Program-made: the position numbers and the translations under genes
Assembly: GCA_009740415.1 (NCBI GenBank)
Contig: WOYE01000002.1
Coordinates: 217,953-281,952, forward strand
DNA: 64,000 nucleotides
Source of the DNA: Planococcaceae bacterium Storch 2/2-2
GTDB lineage: Bacteria; Bacillota; Bacilli; Bacillales_A; Planococcaceae
Direction of reading: 5' to 3'
Part shown: positions 28,975-38,179 of the stretch, in pieces
Position numbering within the stretch: the first letter of the stretch is position 1
How the letters are laid out: each line of letters starts with the position of its first letter
Notes under the pieces: model-generated
The model's database searches: none
Seen by the model: the letters and a program-made list of their open reading frames with translations, nothing else
Told to the model about the DNA's origin: nothing

Positions 28975-29754
28975 GTGATTATTGGATTAGTAGGAACAGG
29001 TTCGATCGGAACTTTTTTATTGCAAACGATTAACGAAGAGAACCGATTGCCAGGGTACCGAATCGGTGGTGTGTTGGCGAGAGATTTCGAGAAGACGAAG
29101 CGAATCGGTAGGACGTATGAAGCGGTTCCGTATGAGTCGATGGACGACTTTTTAGACGCTCCGTTCGATCTCATTATTGAAGCGGCGACTGGAGAGGTCG
29201 TTCACCAGTTGTTGCCACGCGCCCTTCGAAGAAAGCGGGACGTCATCGTGACGAGTATCGGCGCGATGGCAGATGAAACGTTTTTCGATGAAATGGAGCG
29301 GATGGCACTTCGTAACGATTCGGTCATTTTATTACCGTCAGGTGCGATCGGAGGGCTTGATGCAATCCGTTCAGCAGCAGCTCTCGGTACGTTGGAGCGC
29401 GTCACGTTGACGACACGAAAACCGCTCGAGGCGTTGCCGAGCGAACGACGAGAGACGCATACGTTATTTGAAGGGACCGCTCGGGAAGCGATCGCTCAAT
29501 TTCCTCAAAATATGAACGTAGCGATTACGCTCGCGCTCGCTGGCGTCGGACCCGATCGTACGGACGTTTCGGTAATCGCTGATGCGGACGTCGACCAAAA
29601 CGAACATATCATTGAAGCGAAAGGAGCGTTCGGTACACTCGAATTTCGGATTCAAAATGCGCCGATGCCGTCCAATCCGAAAACGAGTTACCTCGCTGCA
29701 TTAAGCGTATTAGCAACGCTGCAATCGACAGAGGTGGCGTTGCGCATTGGATAA
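28975..29754 (+). CDS. L-aspartate dehydrogenase
   Basis: A 259-residue NAD(P)-dependent enzyme: Rossmann motif GLVGTGSIGTFLLQ at the N-terminus and the dehydrogenase domain ending NPKTSYLAALSVLATL, as in NadX-type aspartate dehydrogenases. It would interconvert aspartate and iminoaspartate, a precursor for NAD synthesis or a step in aspartate breakdown. The GTG start follows GAGGAG and is one base after the preceding stop, so it belongs to the YibE/F transcript. No nadA or nadC is nearby. Confidence 0.85.
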   Translation: MIIGLVGTGSIGTFLLQTINEENRLPGYRIGGVLARDFEKTKRIGRTYEAVPYESMDDFLDAPFDLIIEAATGEVVHQLLPRALRRKRDVIVTSIGAMADETFFDEMERMALRNDSVILLPSGAIGGLDAIRSAAALGTLERVTLTTRKPLEALPSERRETHTLFEGTAREAIAQFPQNMNVAITLALAGVGPDRTDVSVIADADVDQNEHIIEAKGAFGTLEFRIQNAPMPSNPKTSYLAALSVLATLQSTEVALRIG

Positions 29755-30127
29755 GAAGCGTAAAGAAAAAGAGCGGTTATGGCGCACGTCAAAATATGAA
29801 GTGTTAGCTCATTCGGAAAGTACGTACCGGTTCATTCAGCAACGCGTCAATGAGGCTTCTTACGATGAGGTTGCTCGGTGGATTGACGAGGCGAAGCGAA
29901 TCGAGCCGACGACTGGTGCAGTGACGAATGCGTATGAGCATATGTGGGGATATTTTAAAAAGAAGGCGACGACAGAAGAACGCCGTATCGTTTTCGAGCA
30001 GTTGCACCGTTTTCAACACGGGGAGCTCGTCGAACACGATCTTTGGAAGACGTTGTACGAATTAGCGGAACGCTACGAGGAGACGTATTTGTTACAAAGT
30101 ACGTTGCTCGTGCCGTTCAAACGATGA
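29747..30127 (+). CDS. DUF1722 (YbgA-type) protein
   Basis: A 126-residue protein whose start (SKYEVLAHSESTYRFI) and helical pattern match the DUF1722 domain of YbgA. In other bacteria this domain occurs alone or fused to DUF523; the function is not settled. The TTG start lies inside the end of the aspartate dehydrogenase gene (8-base overlap). Last gene of a four-gene transcript. Confidence 0.75.
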   Translation: MDKKRKEKERLWRTSKYEVLAHSESTYRFIQQRVNEASYDEVARWIDEAKRIEPTTGAVTNAYEHMWGYFKKKATTEERRIVFEQLHRFQHGELVEHDLWKTLYELAERYEETYLLQSTLLVPFKR

Positions 30128-30167
30128 AAAATCCGTAAGAGTCGAATGACTCCTACGGATTTTTTTA
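30128..30167. terminator. Terminator, probably bidirectional
   Basis: AAATCCGTA-GAGTC pairs with GACTC-TACGGATTT, then a T-run; it overlaps the 3' end of the minus-strand gene that follows. Confidence 0.85.
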
Positions 30168-30512
30168 GTTGTCGTGATGATCGTGTTCGTCAAGCAAGCT
30201 AGCGAAGACGGAAGCATCCATATTCGTTTGCGAAGAAAGTGGTAAATTGACGTTGAACTGTTTCACGCGAATGTCACGAATACCGAACGATTCAAGTCGT
30301 TTCGTATGCATCGCTACGTAGCGGTCCGCATCTTCGGTCGTTTCGAATAAGTAAATGCCACCTGCTTCTTTCGTCGCTTCGTTTTCTGTCCATATTTTCC
30401 AAATGAACCCTTCTTCTTCTTTGATCGTTTCCGCAAGTGATTGAAACGCTTCTGTCATCTGTTCACCGAAAGGTCCTTCGGTTGGAAAATCCATCTGTAC
30501 GAGTATCGTCAA
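30165..30512 (-). CDS. YdhR-type putative monooxygenase
   Basis: A 115-residue dimeric alpha-beta barrel protein resembling YdhR-family putative monooxygenases (GFIWKIWTENEATKEAGGIYLF motif region). No substrate is known. A histidine-rich C-terminus (DEHDHHDN) could bind metal. TTG start preceded by AAAGGAG. Confidence 0.75.
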   Translation of the reverse strand: MTILVQMDFPTEGPFGEQMTEAFQSLAETIKEEEGFIWKIWTENEATKEAGGIYLFETTEDADRYVAMHTKRLESFGIRDIRVKQFNVNLPLSSQTNMDASVFASLLDEHDHHDN

Positions 30513-30573
30513 TGCAATCGCTCCTTTTTTCTTTTTAGTGTACGCCTTTTACGAAAGAAGGAAAGTCATTTGC

Positions 30574-31062
30574 TCATTGAACGTCGTTTAAGTACCACGT
30601 ACCAGCATTTAAGTAGCAAGCGAACATCGTCCATGCCGCATACGGCGCCATGAGCCATCCTGCTCGTTGATCGATCGCACCGAATTGTTTCGCCGTTTTC
30701 GATGCGGTGTAAGCGAGGGCACCTGCATCGACGAGCGCAAGGCCGCGTTGCTCGTATTTGAAGAAAAGTGGCGTCCATGCGAAGTTCAGACCGAGTTGGG
30801 TATAGTACGTCCGTTCCGCTTCTTCTTTTTCTTTTCCTTCTGCTCGTTCAGACACGATGTAATGAGCGACACCCATCATCGTATAAAGTCCTGTCCAAAC
30901 GATCGGAAAGACAGCCCCTGGTGGTGATAGAGGAGGTTGCTTGAAATCTTCGTACTGTTCACGCGTTTCTTGACCTGAGTTTTTAGAACGGTTAGCAAAG
31001 TAACCGACAGCCATTCCACCGAGTAGAGGAAGCGCTATTTTTTTCAATAAATTCGTATTCAT
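30574..31062 (-). CDS. tspO: TspO/MBR-family membrane protein
   Basis: A five-helix membrane protein of 162 residues. Family hallmarks: PPLSPPGAVFPIVWTGLYTMMG, then LGLNFAWTPLFF and AAWTMFACYLNAGTWYLN. TspO binds tetrapyrroles and promotes porphyrin breakdown in some bacteria; the role in Bacillales is not settled. AGGAG lies 8 bases before the ATG. Confidence 0.9.
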   Translation of the reverse strand: MNTNLLKKIALPLLGGMAVGYFANRSKNSGQETREQYEDFKQPPLSPPGAVFPIVWTGLYTMMGVAHYIVSERAEGKEKEEAERTYYTQLGLNFAWTPLFFKYEQRGLALVDAGALAYTASKTAKQFGAIDQRAGWLMAPYAAWTMFACYLNAGTWYLNDVQ

Positions 31063-31167
31063 TGGATCATCTCCTTAGAAGTGACTCTACCTCTTTTTCA
31101 AGCGTTTGAAACGCGAACAAATGGCAGAATGTGCTATGATGTACGTAATCTTTTAGGGGTGAAGAAG

Positions 31168-32025
31168 ATGATTCAAGTCGGCTTAACGGGGTGGGGCGAC
31201 CATCCTTCATTGTATGAAAAAAACTCACGTTATAAATTAACGGATTATAGTGCGCATTTTCCAGTCGTCGAACTCGACTCGTCATTTTATGCGATTCCGA
31301 GTGCGCGCAACGTCGCGAAATGGTTGGAAGAAACGCCGGATGCGTTTCAGTTCATTCCGAAAGCGTATCAAGGGATGACGACGCACCAGAAAAAAGAAGA
31401 GTGGCCATTCGATTCGCCACAAGAAATGTTTGAAGCGTTTCGATTAGCGTTTGAGCCGATGAAACGTGCTGGGAAATTAGCGTTCGTATTATTTCAATTT
31501 CCGCCGTCGTTTCGATGCGTTCAAAAAAATGTCAATTTACTTCGGTACATTCGTCAAACGTATCCGGATTGGCCGATCGCGATTGAATTTCGTCATCGTT
31601 CGTGGCTGACCGAACCGTATAAAGAAGGAACGCTCGCTCTGTTGCGCGAATTGTCGTTCATTCATACGATCGTCGACGAGCCACAAATCGGCGCAGGTTC
31701 TGTGCCGTACGTTCCGGTCGTCACGAACGAGCAACGCGTCTTTTTTAGGTTGCACGGCCGAAACGATACCGGGTGGATCAATACGTTCGGATCGATGGAA
31801 GCGTGGCGGAAAGTGCGTTACTTGTATGAATATAGCGAAGAAGAGTTGAATGCATTTGCGCAAGATATACGACGTGTCGCTGCTCTGTCCGAGCGCGTCT
31901 ACGTCATTTTTAATAACAACTCAGGACATCATGCATCACCGAATGCGAAGCGACTCGAACAGTTGCTCGACATTTCGTACGAAGCGCTCGCTTCGAAACA
32001 ATTAGATTTATTTGAAGGGTTGTGA
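31168..32025 (+). CDS. yunF: DUF72-family protein YunF
   Basis: A 285-residue TIM-barrel protein of the DUF72 (YecE-like) family: GLTGWGDHPSLY, ELDSSFYAIP, FVLFQFPPSF, IAIEFRHRSW and VIFNNNSGHHASPNA. Biochemical function unknown. Neighbours yunE and yunD follow in the B. subtilis order. The ATG at 31168 has AGGGGTG upstream; the longer frame from 31081 has none. Confidence 0.88.
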   Translation: MIQVGLTGWGDHPSLYEKNSRYKLTDYSAHFPVVELDSSFYAIPSARNVAKWLEETPDAFQFIPKAYQGMTTHQKKEEWPFDSPQEMFEAFRLAFEPMKRAGKLAFVLFQFPPSFRCVQKNVNLLRYIRQTYPDWPIAIEFRHRSWLTEPYKEGTLALLRELSFIHTIVDEPQIGAGSVPYVPVVTNEQRVFFRLHGRNDTGWINTFGSMEAWRKVRYLYEYSEEELNAFAQDIRRVAALSERVYVIFNNNSGHHASPNAKRLEQLLDISYEALASKQLDLFEGL

Positions 32026-32029
32026 GGGA

Positions 32030-32854
32030 ATGGCTTATGTGATCGTCGCTTTACTCGGTCTCGCTTCAGGCGTCGTAGGAGCAATCGTCGGGCTAGGTGG
32101 CGGCATTATTTTAGTGCCACTGTTGCTTTATTTCGGAATTGAGCTCGGTCTCGTCGATGGGATGACACCGCAGCGGATCGTCGGACTATCCGTCATCATG
32201 ATGATTTTCACAGGGTTATCGTCAACATTAGCGCATATGAAGTCGAAGACGGTCGATTATTCGAGCGGATTTTTATTTTTCCTCGGTAGTGTGCCGGGTA
32301 CGTTACTCGGAGCTTATTTGAACAAATTTTTAAACGTGAAAGATTTCAATTTATATTTCGGTATTTTACTCATCGTTTTAGCGACAATTTTACTCGTTCG
32401 TGACAAACTAAAACCGATTCGTTGGTTCGTTGACAACGGGCGCCAAAAGACGTTCGTCGATCCAGATGGAGAACGTCACGTGTACGGCTACCCGATTTGG
32501 TTCGCTCTGTTGTTGACGTTTACGATCGGTCTCGCTTCAGGACTATTCGGAATTGGTGGCGGGTCGATTTTAGTACCAGCGATGCTCATTTTATTTTTAT
32601 TCCCGCCGCACGTCGCTGTCGCGACATCGATGTTCATGGTGTTTTTATCCGCACTCGTCAACTCGGCATCGCACATTTATTTAGGGAATGTGCCGTGGCT
32701 CTATACGATTCCGGTCATCCCAGCAGCGTTTATCGGTGCGAAATTAGGGTCGACGATCAACCAAAAGATGGATTCGAAAACGGTCGTCACCGCGTTACGT
32801 ATCATTTTGTTATTGATCGGTATTCGTTCCATCATCGAAGGAATGTGGGGGTGA
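32030..32854 (+). CDS. yunE: TauE/SafE permease YunE
   Basis: A 274-residue polytopic membrane protein of the TauE/SafE family with two glycine-rich repeats, IVGLGGGIILVPLLL and FGIGGGSILVPAMLIL, one per half, reflecting internal duplication. Probable anion or organosulfur exporter. Starts 4 bases after the yunF stop; GAGGGA overlaps that stop. Confidence 0.88.
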   Translation: MAYVIVALLGLASGVVGAIVGLGGGIILVPLLLYFGIELGLVDGMTPQRIVGLSVIMMIFTGLSSTLAHMKSKTVDYSSGFLFFLGSVPGTLLGAYLNKFLNVKDFNLYFGILLIVLATILLVRDKLKPIRWFVDNGRQKTFVDPDGERHVYGYPIWFALLLTFTIGLASGLFGIGGGSILVPAMLILFLFPPHVAVATSMFMVFLSALVNSASHIYLGNVPWLYTIPVIPAAFIGAKLGSTINQKMDSKTVVTALRIILLLIGIRSIIEGMWG

Positions 32855-32858
32855 TTCG

Positions 32859-34223
32859 ATGGAAGAATATGAAGTGATTCGAATATTTCATATGAACGAC
32901 GTTCATAGTCACTTTGCCGAATGGCCGAAAATCGTTCGTTTTTTAAAAGAGCAGAAACGATTGTCGGTCGAACGAGGCGAAACGTGTCTCATTTTGGATA
33001 TCGGGGATCACGTCGATCGATCACATCCGTATACGGAGGCGACGGCTGGAAAAGGGAATGTCGCTTTGTTGAACGACGCAGCTGTCGACTTCGTCACGAT
33101 CGGCAACAATGAAGGGATTACACTTTCGCATGAAGCGCTCGATACGTTGTACGACGAGGCGACCTTTCAAGTCGTCGTCGCTAACGTGAAGACGAAAGAA
33201 GGCGATCTACCTCATTGGGCACAGGAAAATTTGCTCGTCGAGACGGATGAAGGAACGACGATCGGGATCGTCGGTGCCACAGCGCCGTACGAAGTGTTTT
33301 ACGCACAGCTCGGATGGGCTGTCGAAGAGCCTTACGGTGCATTGCGTCGTGCGATCGACGAAGTGAAAGAGGAGAGCGATCTCATTCTTTGCTTGTCTCA
33401 CCTCGGAATGAACGATGATCGAAAAGTGGCGGAAACATTTCCGGAGATCGACGTATTATTCGGAGGTCATACGCACCATTTATTTGAAGAAGGAGAATGG
33501 GCGAATGAGACGTTGTTAACGTCGACAGGAAAATACGGCACGTATATTGGAGAAGTCGTCGTAACGGTCGATCGACGAACGAAACGGGTCGTCTCGCGTA
33601 AGGCGACGGTTCACCGGGTCGCACGGCTTGAAGAACGGCTTGAAGATTCGCTATTTAGTCCGCTTTTGATCAAGCGAGGAGAGCAAGCACTTGAAGTGCC
33701 TGTTTTTCATAACCGTTCGCCATTAATGGGCAATTTATTCGGGGAGAGTGAGCTCGCTTCGCAATTCGGACGAGCGTTACTCGATGCGACCGGGGCGGAT
33801 TGTGCGATGTTCAATGCGGGGATCTTTCTCGGACATTTGCCGAAAGGGATCGTAACGAAACGTCATTTGCACGCTTTGCTTCCTCATCCGATCAATGCAG
33901 CAGTCGTTACGATCGACGGCGCTCTTCTTCTTCACGTATATGAAAAGACGAAGTCACCGGAGTGGCCGAAGTTAGAAGTGCGTGGACTCGGCTTCCGAGG
34001 AACGCTCATGGGAAAGATTTTATTTGAACGGTTGTTTGAAAATGCGAACGGAGACGTCTTCGTTGGAAACGAACGAGTCCGACACGGTGAGACGTATACG
34101 CTTGCTACGCTCGACATGTTTACGTTCGGTTATTTTTTCCCGGAACTTGCGGATTGTTCGATTACGTATCAAATGCCTGATTTAATTCGTGACATACTCG
34201 GTTCGTATAGCAATAATTTGTGA
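32859..34223 (+). CDS. yunD: YunD-type metallophosphoesterase/5'-nucleotidase
   Basis: A 454-residue calcineurin-like phosphoesterase fused to a 5'-nucleotidase C-terminal domain. Metal-site motifs: HMNDVHSHF (N-terminus), DIGDHVDRS, GNNEG and GGHTHH. No signal peptide, so cytoplasmic, unlike exported UshA-type nucleotidases. GNNEG in place of GNHE appears normal for the YunD branch. Third gene of yunFED. Confidence 0.88.
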   Translation: MEEYEVIRIFHMNDVHSHFAEWPKIVRFLKEQKRLSVERGETCLILDIGDHVDRSHPYTEATAGKGNVALLNDAAVDFVTIGNNEGITLSHEALDTLYDEATFQVVVANVKTKEGDLPHWAQENLLVETDEGTTIGIVGATAPYEVFYAQLGWAVEEPYGALRRAIDEVKEESDLILCLSHLGMNDDRKVAETFPEIDVLFGGHTHHLFEEGEWANETLLTSTGKYGTYIGEVVVTVDRRTKRVVSRKATVHRVARLEERLEDSLFSPLLIKRGEQALEVPVFHNRSPLMGNLFGESELASQFGRALLDATGADCAMFNAGIFLGHLPKGIVTKRHLHALLPHPINAAVVTIDGALLLHVYEKTKSPEWPKLEVRGLGFRGTLMGKILFERLFENANGDVFVGNERVRHGETYTLATLDMFTFGYFFPELADCSITYQMPDLIRDILGSYSNNL

Positions 34224-34260
34224 CAACTGAAAAATGAGTTGAATCACGATTTAAAAGGTG

Positions 34261-34288
34261 TTACATTGTTCGTACAGTCATGTATATA
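34261..34288 (+). promoter_or_regulatory. Candidate promoter of the riboswitch transcript
   Basis: TTACAT (34261) and TATATA (34283) with a 16-base spacer lie just ahead of the L-box aptamer, at the expected distance for transcription to begin before it. Confidence 0.45.
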
Positions 34289-34293
34289 ACGAA

Positions 34294-34482
34294 AGTAGAG
34301 GCTGCAGTCGAAAAGAGTACAACGTAGGAGCGGATAGCGATGAATACGTTCGAAAGGGTCGATTGCCGAAAGTGAGAAAGTGTCGATTTTTTCACTTGGG
34401 GTGTCGTTGAACAAGCGATACACTGTCATCCGCAAAGGATGTTGCGCTACGTAAATCAAAGCAATTGATGAACGACGTATGC
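34294..34482 (+). promoter_or_regulatory. Lysine riboswitch (L-box)
   Basis: The aptamer runs about 34294-34450. Conserved L-box elements occur in order: GTAGAGG, AGTA, GGAGCGGAT, CGAAAGGGTCG-ATTGCCGAAAG, a CACTTGGGG stem segment, CTGTCATCC, and a closing GCGCTAC that pairs with the opening GTAG. The following stretch to 34482 should hold the antiterminator, and a terminator hairpin at 34483-34515 comes before the transporter gene. Lysine binding would favour termination and shut off lysine uptake. Confidence 0.88.
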
Positions 34483-34515
34483 AAAAGCCGACACTACGAC
34501 AGTGTCGGCTTTTTT
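34483..34515 (+). terminator. Regulated terminator of the lysine riboswitch
   Basis: AAAAGCCGACACT and AGTGTCGGCTTTTTT form a 10-bp-plus stem with a 5-base loop, 25 bases before the transporter start codon. Confidence 0.88.
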
Positions 34516-34539
34516 CGTTCATCGGAAGGAGGAATGACG

Positions 34540-36114
34540 ATGATTGGAGATTGGACATCGATTTTACCTCCACTCGTTGCGATCATTATGGTACTCGTTA
34601 CGAAACGAGTATTGTTATCGCTCGGTACAGGAATCGTATTAGCTGCTTTATTGATCGGTTCATTTTCACCGGTGGAATCGGCTATCGTACTGTGGAACGG
34701 ATTGATCGCATCATTTTGGGACGGAGAATCGTGGAACACAGGTAATATTTTCATTATGTTATTCATTTTAATGCTCGGAGTCATTACGGCATTCGTTAGT
34801 TTATCAGGAGGAAGCCGTGCGTTTGCGAACTGGGCTTCTCGCCGAATTAAAACGAAGCGTGGGGCGAAAATTTTAACCGTATTTCTCGGTATTTTAATTT
34901 TCGTAGACGATTACTTCAACTCGTTAGCGGTCGGACAAATTGCACGTCCTGTATCGGACGAACAAAAAGTATCACGTGCGCAACTCGCATATTTCATTGA
35001 CTCGACGAGTGCACCGATTTGTGTCGTTTCGCCGATTTCGAGTTGGGGTGCGTATTTGATCGGTCAGCTCGCAATCATTTTCGGAGCGACTGCGGCGATT
35101 ACGTATTCGCCGTTATCGGCGTTCGTATTGATGGCACCGATGAACTTTTACGTCGTTGCGACGTTGACGCTCGTCTTTTTCTTCGCCTTCAGCGATACGG
35201 CCATTTTTTCGATGCGCCGTCACGAAGAGCTCGCCGAACAGACCGGCCAGCTGTTTGATCCGGAAAAAGACATTCCAGGTCAATTGAAAGAAGATTTTCC
35301 AGAGCATGAGTACGGTCGTGTGCGCGATCTCGTTTTACCGATCGTGACGTTGATTATCGTGACGTTCGGTATGATGTTCGTTACGGGCATTCAAGCGAGT
35401 GGTAGTTACGACATTTGGGCGATTTTTGAAGAGACGAACGTACCTGCTTCACTCGTAACGGGTGGTCTCGCTGGAGTGATCGTCGCGATTCTTCTTTACT
35501 TACCACAGTTAAAAACGAACGATCAAGCGACGGTGACGTGGATGAGAAAAGCGACGGTGAGCGGTTTGCAGTCGATGATGCCAGCGGTTCTCATTTTATT
35601 CCTCGCGTGGGCGTTAACCGATTTAATCGCTACGTTGAAAACGGGTGAATATTTAGCAGGTGTCGTCGAACAATCGAACATTTCACCACTCTTTTTACCA
35701 GTGATGATGTTCGTGCTCGGTGGCGTGATCGCTTTCTCAACGGGGACGTCTTGGGGCTCATTCGGTATTTTATTACCGATTGCTGCTGAGATTATGATTG
35801 CAACGGACATTAACTTATTGTTACCGGCACTCGCAGCTGTGCTTGCAGGAGCGGTATTTGGAGACCACTGTTCACCGATTTCAGATACGACGATTTTATC
35901 AGCGACCGGTGCAGGGTGTAACCATATCGACCACGTATCGACGCAGTTGCCTTATGCATTGCTTGCAGCGGTGATCTCGTTGATCGGTTATGTCACACTC
36001 GGGTTGACAGGATCGGTTTGGGTCGGTTTAGGAGCGGTAATCGTCGCGTTGATCGTGACGATGCTTACGATTTTACAATGGACGAAGCGACGTTCGACGA
36101 GAACGGCTTCATAA
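34540..36114 (+). CDS. lysW: NhaC-family transporter, probable lysine permease LysW
   Basis: A 524-residue polytopic membrane protein of the NhaC Na+/H+ antiporter family (VDDYFNSLAVGQIARP, STSAPICVVSPISSWGAY, FGDHCSPISDTTILSATGAGC). NhaC homologues behind lysine riboswitches have been assigned as lysine transporters (LysW) by comparative genomics, and the L-box here supports lysine import rather than simple sodium export. The ATG at 34540 follows GGAGG by 7 bases; in-frame upstream codons run through the riboswitch terminator and are not used. Confidence 0.82.
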   Translation: MIGDWTSILPPLVAIIMVLVTKRVLLSLGTGIVLAALLIGSFSPVESAIVLWNGLIASFWDGESWNTGNIFIMLFILMLGVITAFVSLSGGSRAFANWASRRIKTKRGAKILTVFLGILIFVDDYFNSLAVGQIARPVSDEQKVSRAQLAYFIDSTSAPICVVSPISSWGAYLIGQLAIIFGATAAITYSPLSAFVLMAPMNFYVVATLTLVFFFAFSDTAIFSMRRHEELAEQTGQLFDPEKDIPGQLKEDFPEHEYGRVRDLVLPIVTLIIVTFGMMFVTGIQASGSYDIWAIFEETNVPASLVTGGLAGVIVAILLYLPQLKTNDQATVTWMRKATVSGLQSMMPAVLILFLAWALTDLIATLKTGEYLAGVVEQSNISPLFLPVMMFVLGGVIAFSTGTSWGSFGILLPIAAEIMIATDINLLLPALAAVLAGAVFGDHCSPISDTTILSATGAGCNHIDHVSTQLPYALLAAVISLIGYVTLGLTGSVWVGLGAVIVALIVTMLTILQWTKRRSTRTAS

Positions 36115-36120
36115 AAAAGA

Positions 36121-36156
36121 ACGGCTACTTTTCGCATGCGAGGAGTAGTCGTTTTT
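36121..36156 (+). terminator. Rho-independent terminator
   Basis: ACGGCTACT/AGTAGTCGT with inner TCGC/GCGA, then five T. Follows the transporter. Confidence 0.8.
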
Positions 36157-36314
36157 CGTCTCCATTTAAGAAATGCGAGACGTTGTCCGATCGACGATTT
36201 TCTGTTGTAGGACACGAAAAAAACGAGCGTGTTCAGTTGTTCGTCCTACTGAACTATGTTACATTGACAAGTAGAATGTAGGACAATACGTGCTAAAGAA
36301 TGGAGTCGATACGA

Positions 36315-37250
36315 TTGACAACGAAGCGAGAAACGAAGAGAGAACGTCCACTCCGTAAGCCGGACTGGCTCAAAATTAAATTAAATACGAACGAAAACTA
36401 TACGGGACTTAAAAAGCTCATGCGCGAACAAAATTTACATACCGTTTGTGAAGAAGCGAAGTGCCCGAACATTCACGAATGCTGGGCGGAACGTCGTACG
36501 GCAACATTTATGATTTTAGGTGCGGTTTGTACACGTGCGTGTCGTTTCTGTGCCGTGAAAACAGGATTGCCGAACGAATTGGATCGTGCAGAACCGGAAC
36601 GAGTAGCCGATTCCGTCGCGCTCATGAATTTAAAACATGCTGTCGTCACAGCGGTCGCGCGTGACGATTTGAAAGATGGTGGGTCGTTCATTTTTGCTGA
36701 GACGATTCGTGCCATTCGTCGAAAAAGTCCATTTACGACAGTTGAAGTATTACCTTCTGATATGGGAGGCGACTACGACAACTTGAAAACGTTAATGGAT
36801 GCCCGACCTGATATTTTGAACCACAATATCGAGACGGTGCGCCGTTTAACACCGAGAGTTCGAGCGCGTGCACAATACGACCGTTCGTTAGAGTTGTTGC
36901 GCCGTTCGAAAGAGTTACAACCGGACATTCCGACGAAATCATCGTTGATGGTCGGTTTAGGTGAGACGAAAGAAGAAATTATTGAAACGATGGATGATTT
37001 GCGTGCGAACGACGTAGACATTATGACGATCGGGCAATATTTACAACCGACACGTAAGCATATTAAAGTGCAAAAATATTACACACCTGAAGAGTTTGAA
37101 GAGCTTCGTCAAATCGCGATGGAAAAAGGATTTTCACATTGTGAAGCGGGACCACTCGTACGTTCTAGTTACCACGCGGACGAGCAAGTGAACGCAGCAG
37201 CACGTGAGCGTCAACGACTCGGTGAAGAAGAGCTTCAAGCGAAACAATAA
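36315..37250 (+). CDS. lipA: Lipoyl synthase LipA
   Basis: A radical SAM enzyme of 311 residues inserting two sulfurs into octanoyl chains to make lipoate. Both Fe-S clusters are evident: the auxiliary C-x4-C-x5-C ([12 protein letters not shown]) and the SAM cluster C-x3-C-x2-C (CTRACRFC). The RSSYHAD motif near the C-terminus supplies the serine ligand of the auxiliary cluster. The TTG at 36315 is used because GGAG lies 9 bases upstream; an ATG 15 bases earlier overlaps that site. Confidence 0.96.
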   Translation: MTTKRETKRERPLRKPDWLKIKLNTNENYTGLKKLMREQNLHTVCEEAKCPNIHECWAERRTATFMILGAVCTRACRFCAVKTGLPNELDRAEPERVADSVALMNLKHAVVTAVARDDLKDGGSFIFAETIRAIRRKSPFTTVEVLPSDMGGDYDNLKTLMDARPDILNHNIETVRRLTPRVRARAQYDRSLELLRRSKELQPDIPTKSSLMVGLGETKEEIIETMDDLRANDVDIMTIGQYLQPTRKHIKVQKYYTPEEFEELRQIAMEKGFSHCEAGPLVRSSYHADEQVNAAARERQRLGEEELQAKQ

Positions 37251-37267
37251 TCGATTGGAGTTAGAAA

Positions 37268-37630
37268 ATGATCATTACGGTAGGAAAACATTCATATGAA
37301 GTAGTTGAAAATGTGAAAGATGCGTTCCAGGAGGAAGCCTTTCGCGACCGTTACAGCGAGATTTTAATGAAGTACGATTACATTTTAGGTGACTGGGGAT
37401 ACAATCAGTTACGTTTAAAAGGATTTTTCGACGATCGTCATCCGAAGTCGACGTTCGATACGAAAATTAGTACGGTACAAGATTACATTTACGAATATTG
37501 TAATTTTGGCTGTGCGTATTTCATCGTTAAAAAAGTGACGCCATCGAAAGATCCGAAGTTGAACAAACGAGAGCGTCCGTCGAAGGACGAAGAGCAGCTC
37601 GTTGAAAAAGAAAATGAAGAAAACGAATGA
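37268..37630 (+). CDS. yutD: YutD-family protein
   Basis: A 120-residue YutD-family protein (DUF1027): DRYSEILMKYDYILGDWGYNQLRLKGF and YIYEYCNFGCAYFIVKK are the conserved core. Function unknown. It follows lipA directly, as in B. subtilis, with a lysine/glutamate-rich tail. Ends at a terminator. Confidence 0.9.
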   Translation: MIITVGKHSYEVVENVKDAFQEEAFRDRYSEILMKYDYILGDWGYNQLRLKGFFDDRHPKSTFDTKISTVQDYIYEYCNFGCAYFIVKKVTPSKDPKLNKRERPSKDEEQLVEKENEENE

Positions 37631-37633
37631 TAG

Positions 37634-37668
37634 AAAAGCTGAGCGGTCAAGACGCTCAGCTTTTTTTA
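37634..37668 (+). terminator. Rho-independent terminator
   Basis: AAAGCTGAGCG/CGCTCAGCTTT stem with a 7-base loop and T7. Confidence 0.9.
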
Positions 37669-37726
37669 GCGGACGTGAGGAAATGAAATATGCTATGATA
37701 AAGAAAAAGAAAGCGGAGGGATTACT

Positions 37727-38179
37727 TTGTATTTTGTAGACCGTAATGAAATTAGTACGACGTTAGATTACATGAATTACGTATTACATATTTTTGAACA
37801 AGAATCGGATTGGTTAGGAAGCGACATGAATAAGTTAGCGTTAGACCGTCTCGTACACGTGACGATCGAATCGATCATCGACGTCGGGAATTCGATGATT
37901 GACGGATTCATTATGCGAGACCCTGGCAGTTACGAAGACATTATCGACATTATGGATGACGAAGAAGTGATCACGGATGAAATGGTCGCACCGTTGAAAG
38001 AAGTTGTCGCTTTACGCGATATGATCGTTCGTCATTTCAAAAAAGTCGATTACGAAGTCGTTCTCGATACGATGGAACGTCACATCGACGTATTGAAGCA
38101 ATGGGCACCTGCTGTGAACGATTATTTAGAAAATGAACTCGGACCGGTCTCTGCCTTTTTACCAGAGGACGAGGCGTAA
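37727..38179 (+). CDS. yutE: YutE, DUF86/HepT-like protein
   Basis: A 150-residue helical protein of the DUF86 family, related to HepT toxins of HepT-MntA pairs. The RDMIVRHF stretch is the counterpart of the R-x(4-6)-H RNase motif, but the toxin's usual aromatic residue is not in the usual place. No MntA-like antitoxin is adjacent, so this is more likely the conserved core protein YutE than a toxin. TTG start; overlaps yutF at TAATG. Confidence 0.85.
   Translation: MYFVDRNEISTTLDYMNYVLHIFEQESDWLGSDMNKLALDRLVHVTIESIIDVGNSMIDGFIMRDPGSYEDIIDIMDDEEVITDEMVAPLKEVVALRDMIVRHFKKVDYEVVLDTMERHIDVLKQWAPAVNDYLENELGPVSAFLPEDEA

Noticed and set aside
37727..38179. YutE as the toxin of a HepT-MntA toxin-antitoxin pair
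   Set aside because: No nucleotidyltransferase antitoxin gene is adjacent and the RNase motif is imperfect; context is the conserved yutDEF neighbourhood.
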